Shown piece after piece: positions 26,401-38,827 of a stretch of 64,000 bases of DNA; within the stretch, counting starts at the first letter, position 1; each line of letters opens with the position of its first letter. Position numbers and translations under genes: made by a program. Below the pieces are notes generated by a model. It had not been told where the DNA came from, searched no databases, and saw only the letters and a program-made list of their open reading frames with translations. The DNA is from Ficedula albicollis (taxonomy: Eukaryota > Chordata > Aves > Passeriformes > Muscicapidae): positions 21,912,874 to 21,976,873 of the forward strand of contig NC_021671.1 of the NCBI RefSeq assembly GCF_000247815.1, given 5' to 3'.

Positions 26401-28533
26401 CACTGCATATTGCACTTTTACCCATTTTAGACTACAGCTAATGCTGCAGCAGTGTTATCTGCCACCAGCAAAAAAAAAATGCAGCAGTTGAATCTTCTGA
26501 TGCTTTCCAAAACATTCTATTACAACATGCAGTTTGAAAGCTTAACAGTACAGTGAAATGTTTGACAAAGAAGTTCTCTCCTTATTAAGCAATGATACAT
26601 AATTATATGTTCCAGGAGAATGTAACATCTTGCCAAAGAACTTATGGCCACAAATGCTACTCACAGTATTTCCAACTACAAATTATAGTTATGCTTTCAC
26701 TTGTGTTATTAAGAACTTGGCCTTTGTTCCATCTATTTAATTTTCTAAACAAACGTAAAAAGATGGGAAGTAAAGGGAGTGGTAGGCTACAGTCTCTGTC
26801 TAACCTAAAAAAACTAAACCTAACCAACAACTTTATTTAATTTTGACGAGCACAAATCATCTCTATGGCTTGCTCTGCTTCACTCACCACAAACAACTCA
26901 TGTTTTCAACACTTAATTTAATATTTTGCAGGCTAATGGAAACTTTACATAATGCATTCTCCCTCATAAAACTAAAATGTCAACGCAAATAGAATTGAGA
27001 TCTTGATATGGACAGAAAGCAAATGTTATCTTTTCAAAATCTACAGGCTAACAAACATGATGTGGAGGATGGGATGAGCACTGATACAAAGCAAAGAAGG
27101 AGGGGAAAATAATCTTACTTCTTTTAGAAGGGTGTCTTTATCTCTTTCTGAGCTTAGCACCCCCAGCCATACCTCTCTCAACAGTGTTTTAATATTTGAT
27201 TAAAATAGTTTCTAGTTCCCTCCTCATTCTGCTAGCATCCTCCCTGTGGTAGGACATGAAAAACAGATTGAAAAACAGTCGATGTGGTTATTAATAGTTA
27301 CATTTCACTGTCACTGAAAATAGAATACGTATGGTCAGGTTAGTCCTCACTCACAACAAATTCCAACTCCAGTGGTTTCCTTTTATTTAAAAAAAAAACC
27401 AACAAAAATATTATGTTTGATCTTTTCTTTGTCCATTGAGAGCTCAGGGCAGGCAGTGCTCATGCCTTCAGCACCTGTTAATAATTTCTCAGTAGAATGT
27501 ATAGAGCAAAAGCAGGTGAAGAGAGTTTTAACCATTCCATCCATGTACCTGATCCCAACTAGCCACATAGTGAGGTTCCTCCCCTTCAAGCACCACTTCT
27601 TTACAGCTATACCTACCAAGAGGGAAATGACTTACTATGGATGTAGCATTTCAAAAATGGTGCAAAGTCATGTAAATGGTTTCCAGTTTCAGGGGATTTC
27701 ATTCTAAATACAGGTAATTAAATCTCAGCATAATGAGAAAACAAAAGCAAGCACTGATCACACCCAGATGCATCAATGCAAGAAAAATCATCATCAGACA
27801 TGGTGAGCTTAACCCTGAATAACCAATATTTCTCTTGAGCTGTCTTCCAATTACCAATATAATTCTGTTTCCTCCAGAATAAAGAACTGCAAAATTTCTT
27901 ACAGAAAATCTGCATGCTTTCAGAATGCTCTGCTTATTATACCAAAATGAAACATACATAACAGCTCAGTCATCCCCTCTACTGCCATTTCACAAGTCCT
28001 TTCTCCCTGTTTTCCATAAACTCTTATTTATATCTATTACATTTTCTGTAACTACTGCTAAGAATAAGCACCTCATTATTTATTTATTTTGGTTCAAACC
28101 ATTTGATACATGCTGGGTTATAGCAAGGGGATAGATAAATGGACTACGGTTTAGACAGTTTACAACAAAATTATTAAAACCAAAAAAACAACAAAAAAAA
28201 TCCAAAACCAACGGCAGCCCTCTCAGCAGAGTAGCTCCACCTACACAGGTGGTACTGACATCATTACTGGAGAATAAGCTTCTTATGCCTGGAAAACAGT
28301 ATTGAGAACAGATTGTAGCAAACGCTTTTACGTGATTCTCCACAGTGGACGTTCCAAAACAGCTGAACCCACACTCAGAGCAGGCTTTTCATGAAGTCCA
28401 AATATAAAGGAATGCCTGGATACTTTTTGCCTTCTGTTTTCCATAGTTATAGGATGTACCTTCATCTTGATCTGTGAGATACTAAGCTCTACAGTTCTAG
28501 TAACAAAAGTAAGAGGAGCATCACAGCTAAAGG
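23494..28533. other. No gene recognised; AT-rich non-coding sequence
   Basis: Only short frames (61-111 codons), none with a recognisable domain. A TATA-like site at 25982 is listed separately. A/C-rich tracts occur at 27388-27408 and 28175-28210. Confidence 0.55.
25982..25989 (+). promoter_or_regulatory. TATA-box-like site (TATAAAAG)
   Basis: A consensus TATAAAAG preceded within about 30 bases by a G-rich block (25947-25967), followed by mixed sequence with no long open frame. If used, initiation would fall near 26010-26016 on the + strand. No transcript or gene can be attached to it. In 64 kb of AT-rich DNA one or more such octamers occur by chance, so the G-rich upstream block is the only extra support. 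Confidence 0.2.
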
Positions 28534-29135
28534 ATAGAACAGAACAGAATAGAACAGATTTCAGTTGGAAGGGACCTACAATTCTCACTAGTCTCAACCC
28601 GTCCAGTTCAGGACTGGCCAAGAGTTAAAGCACATTGTAAGGGTACTGCCCAAGCACTGTCAGCCTTGGGGCATTGATCACCACTCTAGGAAGCTGTTCC
28701 AGTGTTTGACCACCCTCTTGGTAAAGTAATGCATCCTAATGCTGAGTCCAAACTTAGCCTGGTGCAGCACAAGATATTCCCACACATCCTTTCACTGCCT
28801 TCCCAGGAGAAGAGATCAGCACCTCCCTCTCTGCCTTCCCTCCTTCAGAAGCCATCGAGAGCAATAAGGTTGCTTCCCAGGCTCCTTCTCTCCAAGAACA
28901 CAAGCCCAAAGTCCTCAGCTGCTCCTCTCAGGACATGCTTTCCAGCCCTTTTCACCACATTTGTTGACTTCCTCCAGACACATTTGAGGATCTTCACATC
29001 CTTGTTAAATTTTGGGCCCAGAACAGCACACAGTGCTCAAGATAAAGCTGAACCAATGCTGAATGTAGAGGGCAAATCACCTCTTCCGAGTGGCTGGTGA
29101 TGCACTCCTAGGTGCAGCTTGCCTTCCTAGGATCA
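28534..29135 (-). mobile_element. CR1 LINE 3' part (antisense)
   Basis: Left edge 'agaacagaatagaacag...ttggaagggaccta' is the complement of a CR1 3' end of the type with an AGAATAG-like tail. The remainder follows the CR1 order ('gttccagtgtttgaccaccc', 'gagatcagcacctccctctc', 'gggcccagaacagcacacag'). Minus-strand translation near the 3' end shows LVRIVGPFQLKS. It is heavily mutated and 5'-truncated. Confidence 0.85.
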
Positions 29136-30199
29136 GTCTGGATGAGAACTGTGCCACAACTAATTTCAAGAAATGTACATACTGACAGAGGTAGGCATAC
29201 TGTTACATATAAACTATCTTTTGAAATGTCAGCTGGACCATAATCAAAAATAACTAATTGAAACTTAACAAAAATCCACATTCCTATTGAAGGTTAGGGT
29301 GAAAACGTGGTCTGAAAATAAATTAGCCTTTATGTATTGCACATCACAGTCCAATATCACAAAAGAAATTTATACATGTTTTTTCTACATAGCATAGCAA
29401 CAAAAATTCCTTGTGCAAATATTACAGAAATTATCTACGTAAGAAGTCTTAATTATCACCATAAATTCTCTAATTGCATGATAAATAATAAATTTATACA
29501 ATGATTCCGCAGACATTTAGAACGGTGCTACGCTATAATGATATACCATTTGACAAATACTGTAACCCATTAGATTTTAAAACATCATATTGAAAATAGA
29601 AGGTTTTAAACTTGCAGCTTACAAAGCTGCTTCATACCTCCAGCATGTGGTTTATGCTCATTTTCATCCATCCAAACATATCACATTTATAAAAATCTAA
29701 TCTCTGGAAACATGACTAGATGGCCTTAAAATAGTCAGTTTGTTGATGGATTTATAACTTTATGTGCATTTCACAATTACACTCAAGAACGTATTTTAAA
29801 GAGAGTAAGTTCATGCCCCTTCCACAAATAGGCATTTGCAACAGGCTTTGAACTAAGTTCACACCAGACTGCATAAACATGTTGCCCTATAAGCAGCAGA
29901 ACTAAAAGAATCTGGGTTTTGATATTTTCATACACCAGGCCTGCTGAAGAGCCTCATAAACTCTGCTGTTACCCAGACAATTACACATGTGCTACCTGGC
30001 CAGTCAGTGCTGCCTCACGGAATGCACCCCAAACTAGCCAAGGGCTTGTCCCACTTGGTGAGGGAGTGGCTTTGACTTTGGTCTCCTTCACCCCCTGAGC
30101 TGCTAATCCTTACAACACCTGGAGGAATTCCTTATCTTTGAGCACATTAACACTGTGGAATGTGGCTGATGTTTAACAGATCCAAGTGCTCTATTCTGG
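29136..30199. other. No gene recognised; AT-rich non-coding sequence
   Basis: Unique-looking sequence without coding, RNA or repeat-family signal. Confidence 0.55.
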
Positions 30200-30424
30200 G
30201 AGGAATGGAGTGACAGACAATGCCAAATTGCACATTAGGAAAAGGTTCTTCACCTGGAGGGTAGCTGGGCACTGGAACAGGCTCCCCAGAGAAGCCTGCT
30301 GAAAGAGGCATCTTGGATGATGCTCTTAATCCTATGGTTTAGTCTTAGGCACTCCTGTGAGGAGCAGGGAGTTAGACTTGATGACCCTTCTGGGCCCCTT
30401 TATACTTGAGATATTCTATGATTT
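30200..30424 (+). mobile_element. CR1 LINE 3' end (sense)
   Basis: Reads in the sense direction: 'cattaggaaaaggttcttcacc', 'gggcactggaacaggctcc', 'gttagacttgatgaccct', ending 'atattctatgatttt', the usual CR1 terminal block. It is only about 225 bases, strongly 5'-truncated and non-coding. Confidence 0.85.
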
Positions 30425-32915
30425 TATGTATCCAAACTACAGATTTTGTTTCTTAGGAAAACCTCAACAATGCTTAGACAAGTGACATACACCTACTCAA
30501 GATGCCTGAGCTCCCACACAGCTCATGCTACCCAAGGAAAGTTTGTGGGCTGACCCACCTTTTAGTTTTTACCATATAAACCCTGGCTTTGGCTGGCAAG
30601 TGCTGAAATCAGACAGAATTCACTCTAGCTGTAGCTGTTAATGCCCCCACGGTACACAATCATTATTTCAGTTTCTTTTTCCTCTCAATCTTTTCATACT
30701 CTTACACTCAGGCAGTGCAAGTTAAGATCCAGTGAAATGGCTCTATTTGTCAGCACAGTAAAACACCTGAGCAACGTAACACTGCACAGCACCAGAGTCA
30801 GGCAAGCCACTTCACAAGGGAAAAGCACAGTGCTTTATATGCATTTCCACTTAAAGAGAAGTACTGTATTCCAGTCTGGTATTCCAGTCTAAGCAGCTCA
30901 ATTCTTAACAGACAACTGGCTTTCTAATTTTAAAGGCAGGAATATTGATATTTTAATCAATTCTTAAATAGGATGAATTCATAAAAATGGAGAGTTATTT
31001 GAACTGGACTGTGCTGGTGACTAATATGTCTATTCCTCGATGTATTGTACTTTTGAAGTTACAAAAATATACAGTAAATGAAGCTCCGGATGATGATATT
31101 TATCTGTCTAGAAATTTCCTTTATGTTCTGCCAACTTCAATTCTGATTTGGACTAGAATGATAACTGGTAAACAATAATCTGGCATGCACTCATTAGCAG
31201 AAAAACAAACAATATATTTTTTAAAGTACAATATACCAGATAAATTTCCATTTCACGCTAGAAGACTTCAGCTTCTAGTACAATTACTTGCTTTATTTTG
31301 TTGCTGACTGCAAAATGGCATAAAAATACTCTCTTATACATTAGGCTTTTAGCTCTAAGGCCTTTCATTTAGCTATTGCTACTTCTTTTCTCTTCTTTTC
31401 CTCCATTTTAAGACACACGGGCTGTGTGAAATCTGCTCAATTTCAAACAACTTTCACAGGTTAAATCAGTTGTAATTATTAGGTTTGCTTTTACGGATTT
31501 AAAAATTATTTCATGTTATTCTTACTATTAAAAACATACCTTCACTATGGGGTAAAACATTCAACAGGCTAGATAGGAAAAACAGTGACCTTGGAGGACT
31601 ACAACATTAACTGTGACAACAGTGTCTCAAATAAGCAAGAGACAAAAAGGGAAGGAAAAAAAAGGAAAAGACATGGATTTCTTTTTTATAATATTCAGCT
31701 ATCACTCATCAAAACATTTTCAGTGAAAGTCTATTTTTAAATAAATATAAGTAGTTAAAAATGAAGAAAGTATGTATGGTTTCAAGCTTACAATCCTTAA
31801 CTTCTATTAATTAGTGTCCCTGTTATTTTAGGAACCTCACGGGTATTTAGAGGGCTAAACTGCAATAAAACATAAATGAAACCTATTAAGGTCATCTTGG
31901 TCAATAAAAACTAATTGCATCAAACAATAGCTGCAAATGATGGACAGCCCTTGCCAGTGGGCAGGAGAGGAGGAGAGCACATCCCACAGCCCCTAGCACC
32001 CAGGAAAGGCTGCCATCCATCCCTCTTCCCCAGCTCATGCCTCCTCCAACCCCAGCCCTCTGCCCACCAGCAAGAAGCGATTTGACAGTAATATTTCAGC
32101 AGCCATATGGCTGTGCCAGGCAAGTTCAGCCTTGCTGCCTCACACTGCTGCTGTTACCCTCCTCCCTGGCTTCCCAGAACTCTGCTGGCCGATGCGTTCT
32201 GCCACAACACACACTCATGGCAAACTTGTCTTTCTCAGGGGAGAGGCACCGAGGCTCCATCAGACATGTTACACTGTCCCAGAAGATGCCCTGGCCAGGT
32301 CAGGGGAGAGCTGTGAGCAGCAACGTGCCTGAGGAGCCAGGCACGGCACAGAGCAGTGCCTGCAATGACAGCCCGAGCACAGACCCTGGGCACACATGGC
32401 AGACACAGCCCCACAGGCTGACCTCACTGCAGTTCTGGAAAATATTGCAAAGCGCATCCTTTAATAACACAAAAGACATTCACATTGTTTCTCAAAATGC
32501 CTGGGTAAATGAAGCCTAGTGCCTGCCTTAGACAGAGAGCTTTTTAAAAATCCTGCTTCATGCAAGAGGGAAAAAGGACCTCCAACACTTATGAACTACC
32601 CAAACTCTGCATATACACTGTCTGGGAACTCCATGAGTTCCCTTTTTCCTTCATTAGGAACCAGACTGCATATTTATGACCATCTCCTTCATCTGACTAA
32701 AGCTTCATCTGCGATCCCAACACCTGTCTTTTCATTCTGCCCTTTGAATACCACTATAATTTATTCAATTCCTTTGGCGACAGGCCTCCTTCATCTCAGA
32801 AAGAAGCATTAACTTCTCTAAGGATTGTAACACGAGAAACTAACCATGACTAGACAATGTTTGAAATGTACATTTTTTTCTTTTAGAATAAATCTGCATT
32901 GCTAGTGGATATAAA
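30425..32915. other. No gene recognised; includes a GC-richer block at 31920-32450
   Basis: Mostly AT-rich. The block at about 31920-32450 is clearly more GC-rich and sharply bounded. It contains open frames on several frames (the longest 160 codons at 32037-32519) with no recognisable domain, and a CCATATGG palindrome at about 32104. It has few CpGs and is not a CR1 I can identify. Confidence 0.45.
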
Positions 32916-33111
32916 GTTCAGACCGGAGATATGGAGATAACTTGAAAGAAAATTTCAAAGCACAATTCTACACAGGTATGTCTCATGAGCAATTAAGAGA
33001 GTTGCTAATTTTCGTTCAGACCAGAGATATGGAGATAACTTGAAAGAAAATTTCAAAGCACAATTCTACACAGGTATGTCTCATGAGCAATTAAGAGAGT
33101 TGCTAATTTTC
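32916..33111. repeat. Tandem duplication, 98-bp period, two copies
   Basis: 'gttcagacc.gagatatgg' starts at 32916 and 33014, each copy ending 'gagagttgctaattttc'. One substitution is visible. Both copies carry a 'caggtatgtc' motif that resembles a splice donor, but no exon can be argued for. Confidence 0.95.
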
Positions 33112-33684
33112 TCATTACTAAATGCTGTGTTATTTACATAGAAGCCTCACAGACTTGCTCTTCCCTAAGAGCACTGTGGGCAGTAAACATTCCTCCCTCC
33201 AGCCTTCACTGCGAGGGGGCTGGGTGTACCCAAAGATTAAACACAAACCACAAAGACAAACCAGAAGGCCCAACAAGTAGGTGCTCACTGCCTATTGAAA
33301 GCTCTTAGTTACTTGGTACTGTTTTTAAAATCTACAATGTAGAAGTAAGATGGATTTTAAAACATTTCAACTCCAGACAGGAAATTCTTAGGAATTATAA
33401 ACTAGCAATGAAAGTCAGGTCCTAAACATACACTCACACACAAAGCTTCCTGCACACAACTGCTGATGTTTATTCCTGTGAAGCCATTGTGTATGCAGTT
33501 AAGTACAGACATAAATATTGAACACCTACAGCCACGTCCTATATGGAGGAAATGTCTGGTCTACAATAAAGACACGAATTTCATAGAAATATTAAGTACA
33601 TAAATACATTTGTAAGAGGCCCCCCTTTCTGTTTGTTTTGGGGTTTTTTTTAAGTCAAACTACTTAAAATTCAACTTCAACATA
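33112..33684. other. No gene recognised; AT-rich non-coding sequence
   Basis: Nothing recognisable; a short T run occurs near 33643-33651. Confidence 0.55.
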
Positions 33685-33860
33685 TTCACAGAATCACAGA
33701 ATGGTTTGGGAAGGGATCTTAAAGATCATCTCATTCCAAAACCCCTGCCATGGCCAGGGACATGCCTCCCACTAAACCAGACTCAGAGCCCCATTCAACA
33801 CCCCTGCCATGGCCAGGGACATACGTCCCACTAAACCAGACTCAGAGCCCCATTCAACTC
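33685..33860 (-). mobile_element. CR1 LINE 3' end (antisense) with internal duplication
   Basis: Starts 'ttcacagaatcacagaatgg', the complement of the CR1 3' terminus, then 'aagatcatct', 'cccctgccatggccagggac' and 'ccatt' in CR1 order. The block from 33742 is repeated at 33801 (period 59) with two changes. Only about 120 bases of original CR1 are represented. Confidence 0.9.
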
Positions 33861-34624
33861 ACCCCTGATTGGTTTTAATGTTTAAGAACTGAAAGTCTAG
33901 ATACTAAGGGGGAAATGGCTTAATTAAGTTAACTTCTACAGTGAAGTAAGTTCAAGGAGGAAAAAGACATATTTGTAACTGGCAAAAAGAACAGTTCTCA
34001 GCTATAAACATAGCTCCTTTTTAGATCAGTGTCAACTTGTACAGTACTGGCAATCATACAACAGCCAAAATAGTCTGCAAACAATTACAGAAAGAACTGG
34101 AATAAAGGCATGTATGTCTATGCAAGGAACATGATGGATAATGTAAAAATTTTAGCCTAATTCTGATCATGTACCATCAGGCATAATCAGCTCCTTTATA
34201 TAAATACTCTTTTTATCATCAGCATTTTAATTAACGTGACTGCAATTATAACAACAAAATTAAAGTTTTTTTAAAATAAGATAACTTTTTTCCACTGGAA
34301 AATTAATACATCTGTCCAGCAGACAAACAATTGGATATGATTTAAAGACTGCATTGCTTAAGGTAAGTGAAGCAACTCTTTGATTTAGAAGATGTGAAAA
34401 TACTAATATGTGACTTCCCTTCTCCCCAAACATACACCTACGTGTACCAGAAGAACCACGAATAGCAAATGTTCTTAGGAGAATGTTTTTCATGAAAAGT
34501 TCACTTTACTTCCCACACACATCAAGTTGACAATTGAGAATCAATTCAAAATGTAACCACCTATGTCCTAAGGCAACCTATCAGTGTTCAATTAACAAGT
34601 ATGTCACCTGCTTAACTTTTTTTT
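33861..34624. other. No gene recognised; AT-rich non-coding sequence
   Basis: No feature seen apart from AT-rich sequence. Confidence 0.55.
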
Positions 34625-34855
34625 GGCAGGGGATGCTGGGGCTTGGTTTTTTTGTTTGGGGGTTTCGGAGGGGTTTTTTTTGGTAGGTTGGTTGGTTGTT
34701 TTTGTGGGTGGGCTTTTTGTTGTTGTTGTTGTTGTGGCAGGGGATGTTGGGGCTTGGTTTTTTTGTTTGGGGGCTTCGGAGGGTTTTTTTTTGGTAGGTT
34801 GGTTGGTTGTTTTTGTGGGTGGGCTTTTTGTTGTTGTTGTTGTTGTTTTGATTTT
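34625..34855. repeat. GT-rich tandem duplication, 111-bp period, with GTT microsatellites
   Basis: Two copies (34625-34735, 34736-34846) of a G/T-only-looking unit starting 'ggcaggggatg.tggggctt' and ending in five to six GTT triplets. One strand is almost free of C outside the motif 'gggcttcgga'. Frames across it give low-complexity Gln/Pro/Lys or Gly/Phe/Val sequence and are not evidence of a gene. Confidence 0.95.
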
Positions 34856-37465
34856 TTTCTCTTGTTTTGTTCTGGTGTTATTTTCATGTTGGTTTTTTTT
34901 TTTAAAGACTCATCAACAGAACAATTTGTAGCAATGTATTAACACTTGCAGAACCAATTTTCTCTTTCAGAAAGGCCAATTCTCAATTGGCTACAACTGG
35001 TGCTGTGTAAATTCTTACCTTCAAGGGATCAGCCTCTTTAAGCTGCTGTTATCCTACTAGCTTCAACCAGACATACCATGGATAAGAATCATGGAGAAGA
35101 TCAAATCTGGGGAAAGCAAGCATCATGCCTCTGTCTCCAATAAAACCACACCATATCAGCACTCTTGTTTGCTTCACTCTGTCTCTTGCTCCCTCTCCCC
35201 CAAAAGGATCATTAAATATAACAAGTGAAGCAAGAATTGCAGGATCATAACAATTTCTTTCTCAGCAGCGTGATGTGGCACACATGAACACCTCACCAAA
35301 CACCACTTTTCACAGGAAGCAGCCTAGCTGAGAATAGGCTTTGAAACTATCAGGTTCAAAAACTGTGAAACCAATGGTGAGAAAAACCTTCTGGAAACGA
35401 CAATTGCATAAGATCAACAAAAATCCGCCAGATAGGTGAGGGTTCCTCCTGCGAGGCCCGGATTGTGCTCCTTTTCTCTAAATTATTGTGCTTTACTTCT
35501 TATCATTTCCCTATGAAAGGTCTCTTGAAACAGTAGCTTGCTGATGTATTAGAAGTGTTCTTATGTTTCCATCACTAGAGCTGAAGAAACAAATGAAGGA
35601 CTATAACAGCCTCTTTCCATTACAAGCTGTATGCCCCTGTGACTGGGGGATTTTTTACTGCATCAACCGCACACACAACTAGGACTTCTAAGAAATACAG
35701 TGAATCAAAAAAGTGTACTAAATAATAATTCTATGGAAAGCTATCAGGTGGTACAATATGAACAATTGACCCAACTGTTTTGCTAGGTCAACAATACAAA
35801 TTTGTTATATTGATTTTGGCTGTCAAAGACTTGTTACTAGCAAAAAAGGATGAAAATCAAAATTTTACATGTACATATAAATTTTCATTTCATAGTTTCT
35901 GTGGCTTGAAATTAATGGTCAATATTGAAACAGCCTACAGTATGCTTCAAACAGGCCAATATTCTCAAGCTAAACAAAAAGAGAAAAAAAATGAGAAATC
36001 TAAGCTACTATCTTTTGGGTCCCAAATTCCTCTGTGGACCAGAGCAGGGCATCACATTTTGTTCTTCACATCAAATTACTTTCAGTAAATACCTTACACT
36101 AAATTCTCAACCAGCTTAATGACACTTCTAAGCTACACAGAAAAAAGACAAAACCTCCAAGCCAGTGTAATTTGCAAGTAATTCTTATATAGTAAAGCTC
36201 ATCATTTGATACTGCTAATTTCTAGTTATTGATACATATAATTAATAAGTAAATCTGTCTAATTTTAAGAAGCATTTGGGTATTTTTTTTGCATTAGGTC
36301 ACTATACCTTATATTGTCTCTTTACTGTTTCTGTTTGTTTAAAGAACAAGGTTCCCAGTTCCTACTATTTCGACCACAAAACTAGTTCTCATGGTTTTTT
36401 AGTTCAGAAATATTTGTAACAAATAGTAAACAGAATCACTAGTACAGTAATAGTACATCTTCTCACTGTATCAAATGTTACATTAAATGAAACTAAACAC
36501 ATATGGTAAACAAACTTGGTACCAGTTTACAACAGAGACTGTCTACCCTATACACAAACCATATACCACCTGCATAGTCACCCATATATTAAATGTGAGA
36601 AGCTGCTACTGAGAATCAATTTCCCTTTCAAGAAACTTATGCATATGGGAAAAAATCCACCCATCTGCATACAGACTGACAGTAGTCACTTGGTAGGATC
36701 TTTTTCTTTAAAGTACTTTTTAACGTAACACTTTATTTAACTTCGTGTAAAAATATGGAAGTGATCTTTTGTTGTCAGAATGTTATGATGCATCCCTGTA
36801 CTAAGACAAATTATTTATCAAGGCACTAAGCAGCACCAACTCCTCTGACTTCAACTGCAGCTGCACCTATCCAATAAACAATCCACTCATTTAGCTATCT
36901 ATATTCAAAAATGTTGGCTTCTAAATCACCCAGCCAGTACACATGCTACAGACAGCAATTATTAACAACATAATCAGCATGAGCCATAGCCACTATGCAA
37001 ACAGTCTCGAGTGTCTGTCATAAAAGCACAGAAATAATGAGGTGCAGGTAATGTTCATGTTTACTTCCATTTAGCTTAAACTCAACAGTCTGATTTTGCC
37101 TGACAGCAACCCCAAAAAACCTCTGGATTTAGATCCAGGTCACTACAGGATGAGAATGGCACTTTTTTCCTAAAAACACAGTCAAGGGAAGCTACCAATT
37201 TATCCAATTTGCTGGTGGTCTAGCTGAAGAAGCTTTTCCAAAGGCAGTTTAATGCCTCTAAATGAAGATTCCACTGCAGTCACAGCTATGCAAGTGAGTT
37301 TTAAGCAATTGCTGGCTTTGGAAAAAAACCCAACTGTATGGTCTGAATCTCCTTTTGCACTGTATGTGCTAGAATGGTCTTAAGACTGAAGGTAACAGCT
37401 GTTACCTCAGTGGAGTGTCTTTTTTGTGTTTGTCATAATGATATGGTAAAATTTCTGGAGGGCAA
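34856..37465. other. No gene recognised; AT-rich non-coding sequence
   Basis: Short anonymous frames only (up to 102 codons at 35780-36088). No RNA gene or repeat family was recognised. Confidence 0.55.
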
Positions 37466-37631
37466 CACGTTTTGTTCGGAAAGCGTTTACAACGCAAAGT
37501 TGAGCCATGTCAAGTCCTGGCGAAGAAGCAAGTTGCTGGAGTGACAAGCACGTTTTGTTCGGAAAGCGTTTACAACAAAAAGTTGAGCCATGTCAAGCCC
37601 TGGCGAAGAAGCAAGTTGCTGGAGTGACAAA
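37466..37631. repeat. CpG-containing tandem duplication, 83-bp period
   Basis: Copies at 37466-37548 and 37549-37631 start 'cacgttttgttcggaaagcg' and end 'gttgctggagtgacaa'. Each copy has four to five CpGs in 83 bases, far more than the AT-rich surroundings. Differences are few (aacgcaaag/aacaaaaag, agtcct/agccct). I do not recognise the unit as a known transposon, gene or RNA. Confidence 0.9.
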
Positions 37632-38711
37632 GTGGCATTGCTGCACCACTTGGAATAAAGCAATAATTTCACACATAGCATACAACTTTAAGAAACCCAA
37701 GAAAGCAAGCTTCAGGGAAGGAAGTGGCATGTATACAAATATTGATAATAAATATTAATAAACAGAAGGTCTGTTCATTACATTATGCAGAACCTGGAAG
37801 AAATCATTATTCATCTGCTTGCCTGCTCAGTCTATTTTAGTGCAGGCTGCAGGAAATAATTTCCAATACTAGGAAAAAAAAAAAAACCAGAAAAAACAAG
37901 ACATGCAGGTGGATGGCTTTCTGTATCTGATTTCATTAGAACTCTGAAATGTAAGTGATGGAAACCAGAATGATCAAATGAAAGACTACAAAACAGATTA
38001 AGCCTACCACAAAATAAATGAAAAAAATGCATGTATATACACGCATTACATGGAAATGAGAAAGAGGGAGTCATCCTCACCTCTTTGACCCAATGGCTAT
38101 CATGCTGAAAATAGAAAAAATCTAGTTAGCAAGAATATTTTGATTAGGCAACTTTCCTTTTGGAATAAACTAGCAAGAAGAAAGGAGTCAAATTTACTTT
38201 GTCCTTTCATAGGCAACTCTTGAAGAAATTATAGCAATAGTCCTAACTTCCAGTATTTCGAGAAATGTCATATATTAATTATAAAGTGAAGTTAATATTT
38301 TTTTCTTATGCACACACAAAAAAGGTAAAACAGCTTATTACACTTCTAAGAGATTAACATGTTGCTATTTACTTTTATTGGCAGTGTGCCCAAATACCCC
38401 AGATCTGCAAGACTGATAGTGAAAAGGAAAATATTTCAAGCCTCAAAGAGAGCAGATCTATGGTTGCCTGGAATGTGTAAACAGCCAGAGCCTGTTTTAC
38501 TTCCCACCCCCACTCTCACCATACACACCTCCTCTACCTCACCCCTCCTAACATTAGCAAGGAGTGCTGCTCCCAAGCAAGGGAGAGAACACAAATGTAG
38601 TAACATCAAGTAACAAAACTTGACATTTTAAGATGCAAGAATTTGGATTTACTGAAATAAGATGTTGCCATATATTTAGCTGCAGTCTAAAAACAAAACC
38701 AGTACTGCATA
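37632..38711. other. No gene recognised; AT-rich non-coding sequence
   Basis: An A run lies near 37873-37885; nothing else is recognisable. Confidence 0.55.
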
Positions 38712-38827
38712 AGACCCGGAAAAAAAAACCAGAAAAGAAAGATCAATTGAACAGGCTTCCTATATGACAGACCTGAAAAAAAAAACAGAAAAGAAAAATC
38801 AATTGAACAGGCTTCCTATATGACAGA
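38712..38827. repeat. Tandem duplication, 57-bp period, two copies
   Basis: 'agacc.gaaaaaaaa' begins at 38712 and 38769, each followed by 'tcaattgaacaggcttccta' and 'tatgac'. Differences are confined to the A-rich part. Confidence 0.9.

Noticed and set aside
34612..34931. Gln/Pro/Lys-rich minus-strand and Gly/Val/Phe-rich plus-strand frames
   Set aside because: Low-complexity reading of a duplicated GT-rich repeat, open on both strands.
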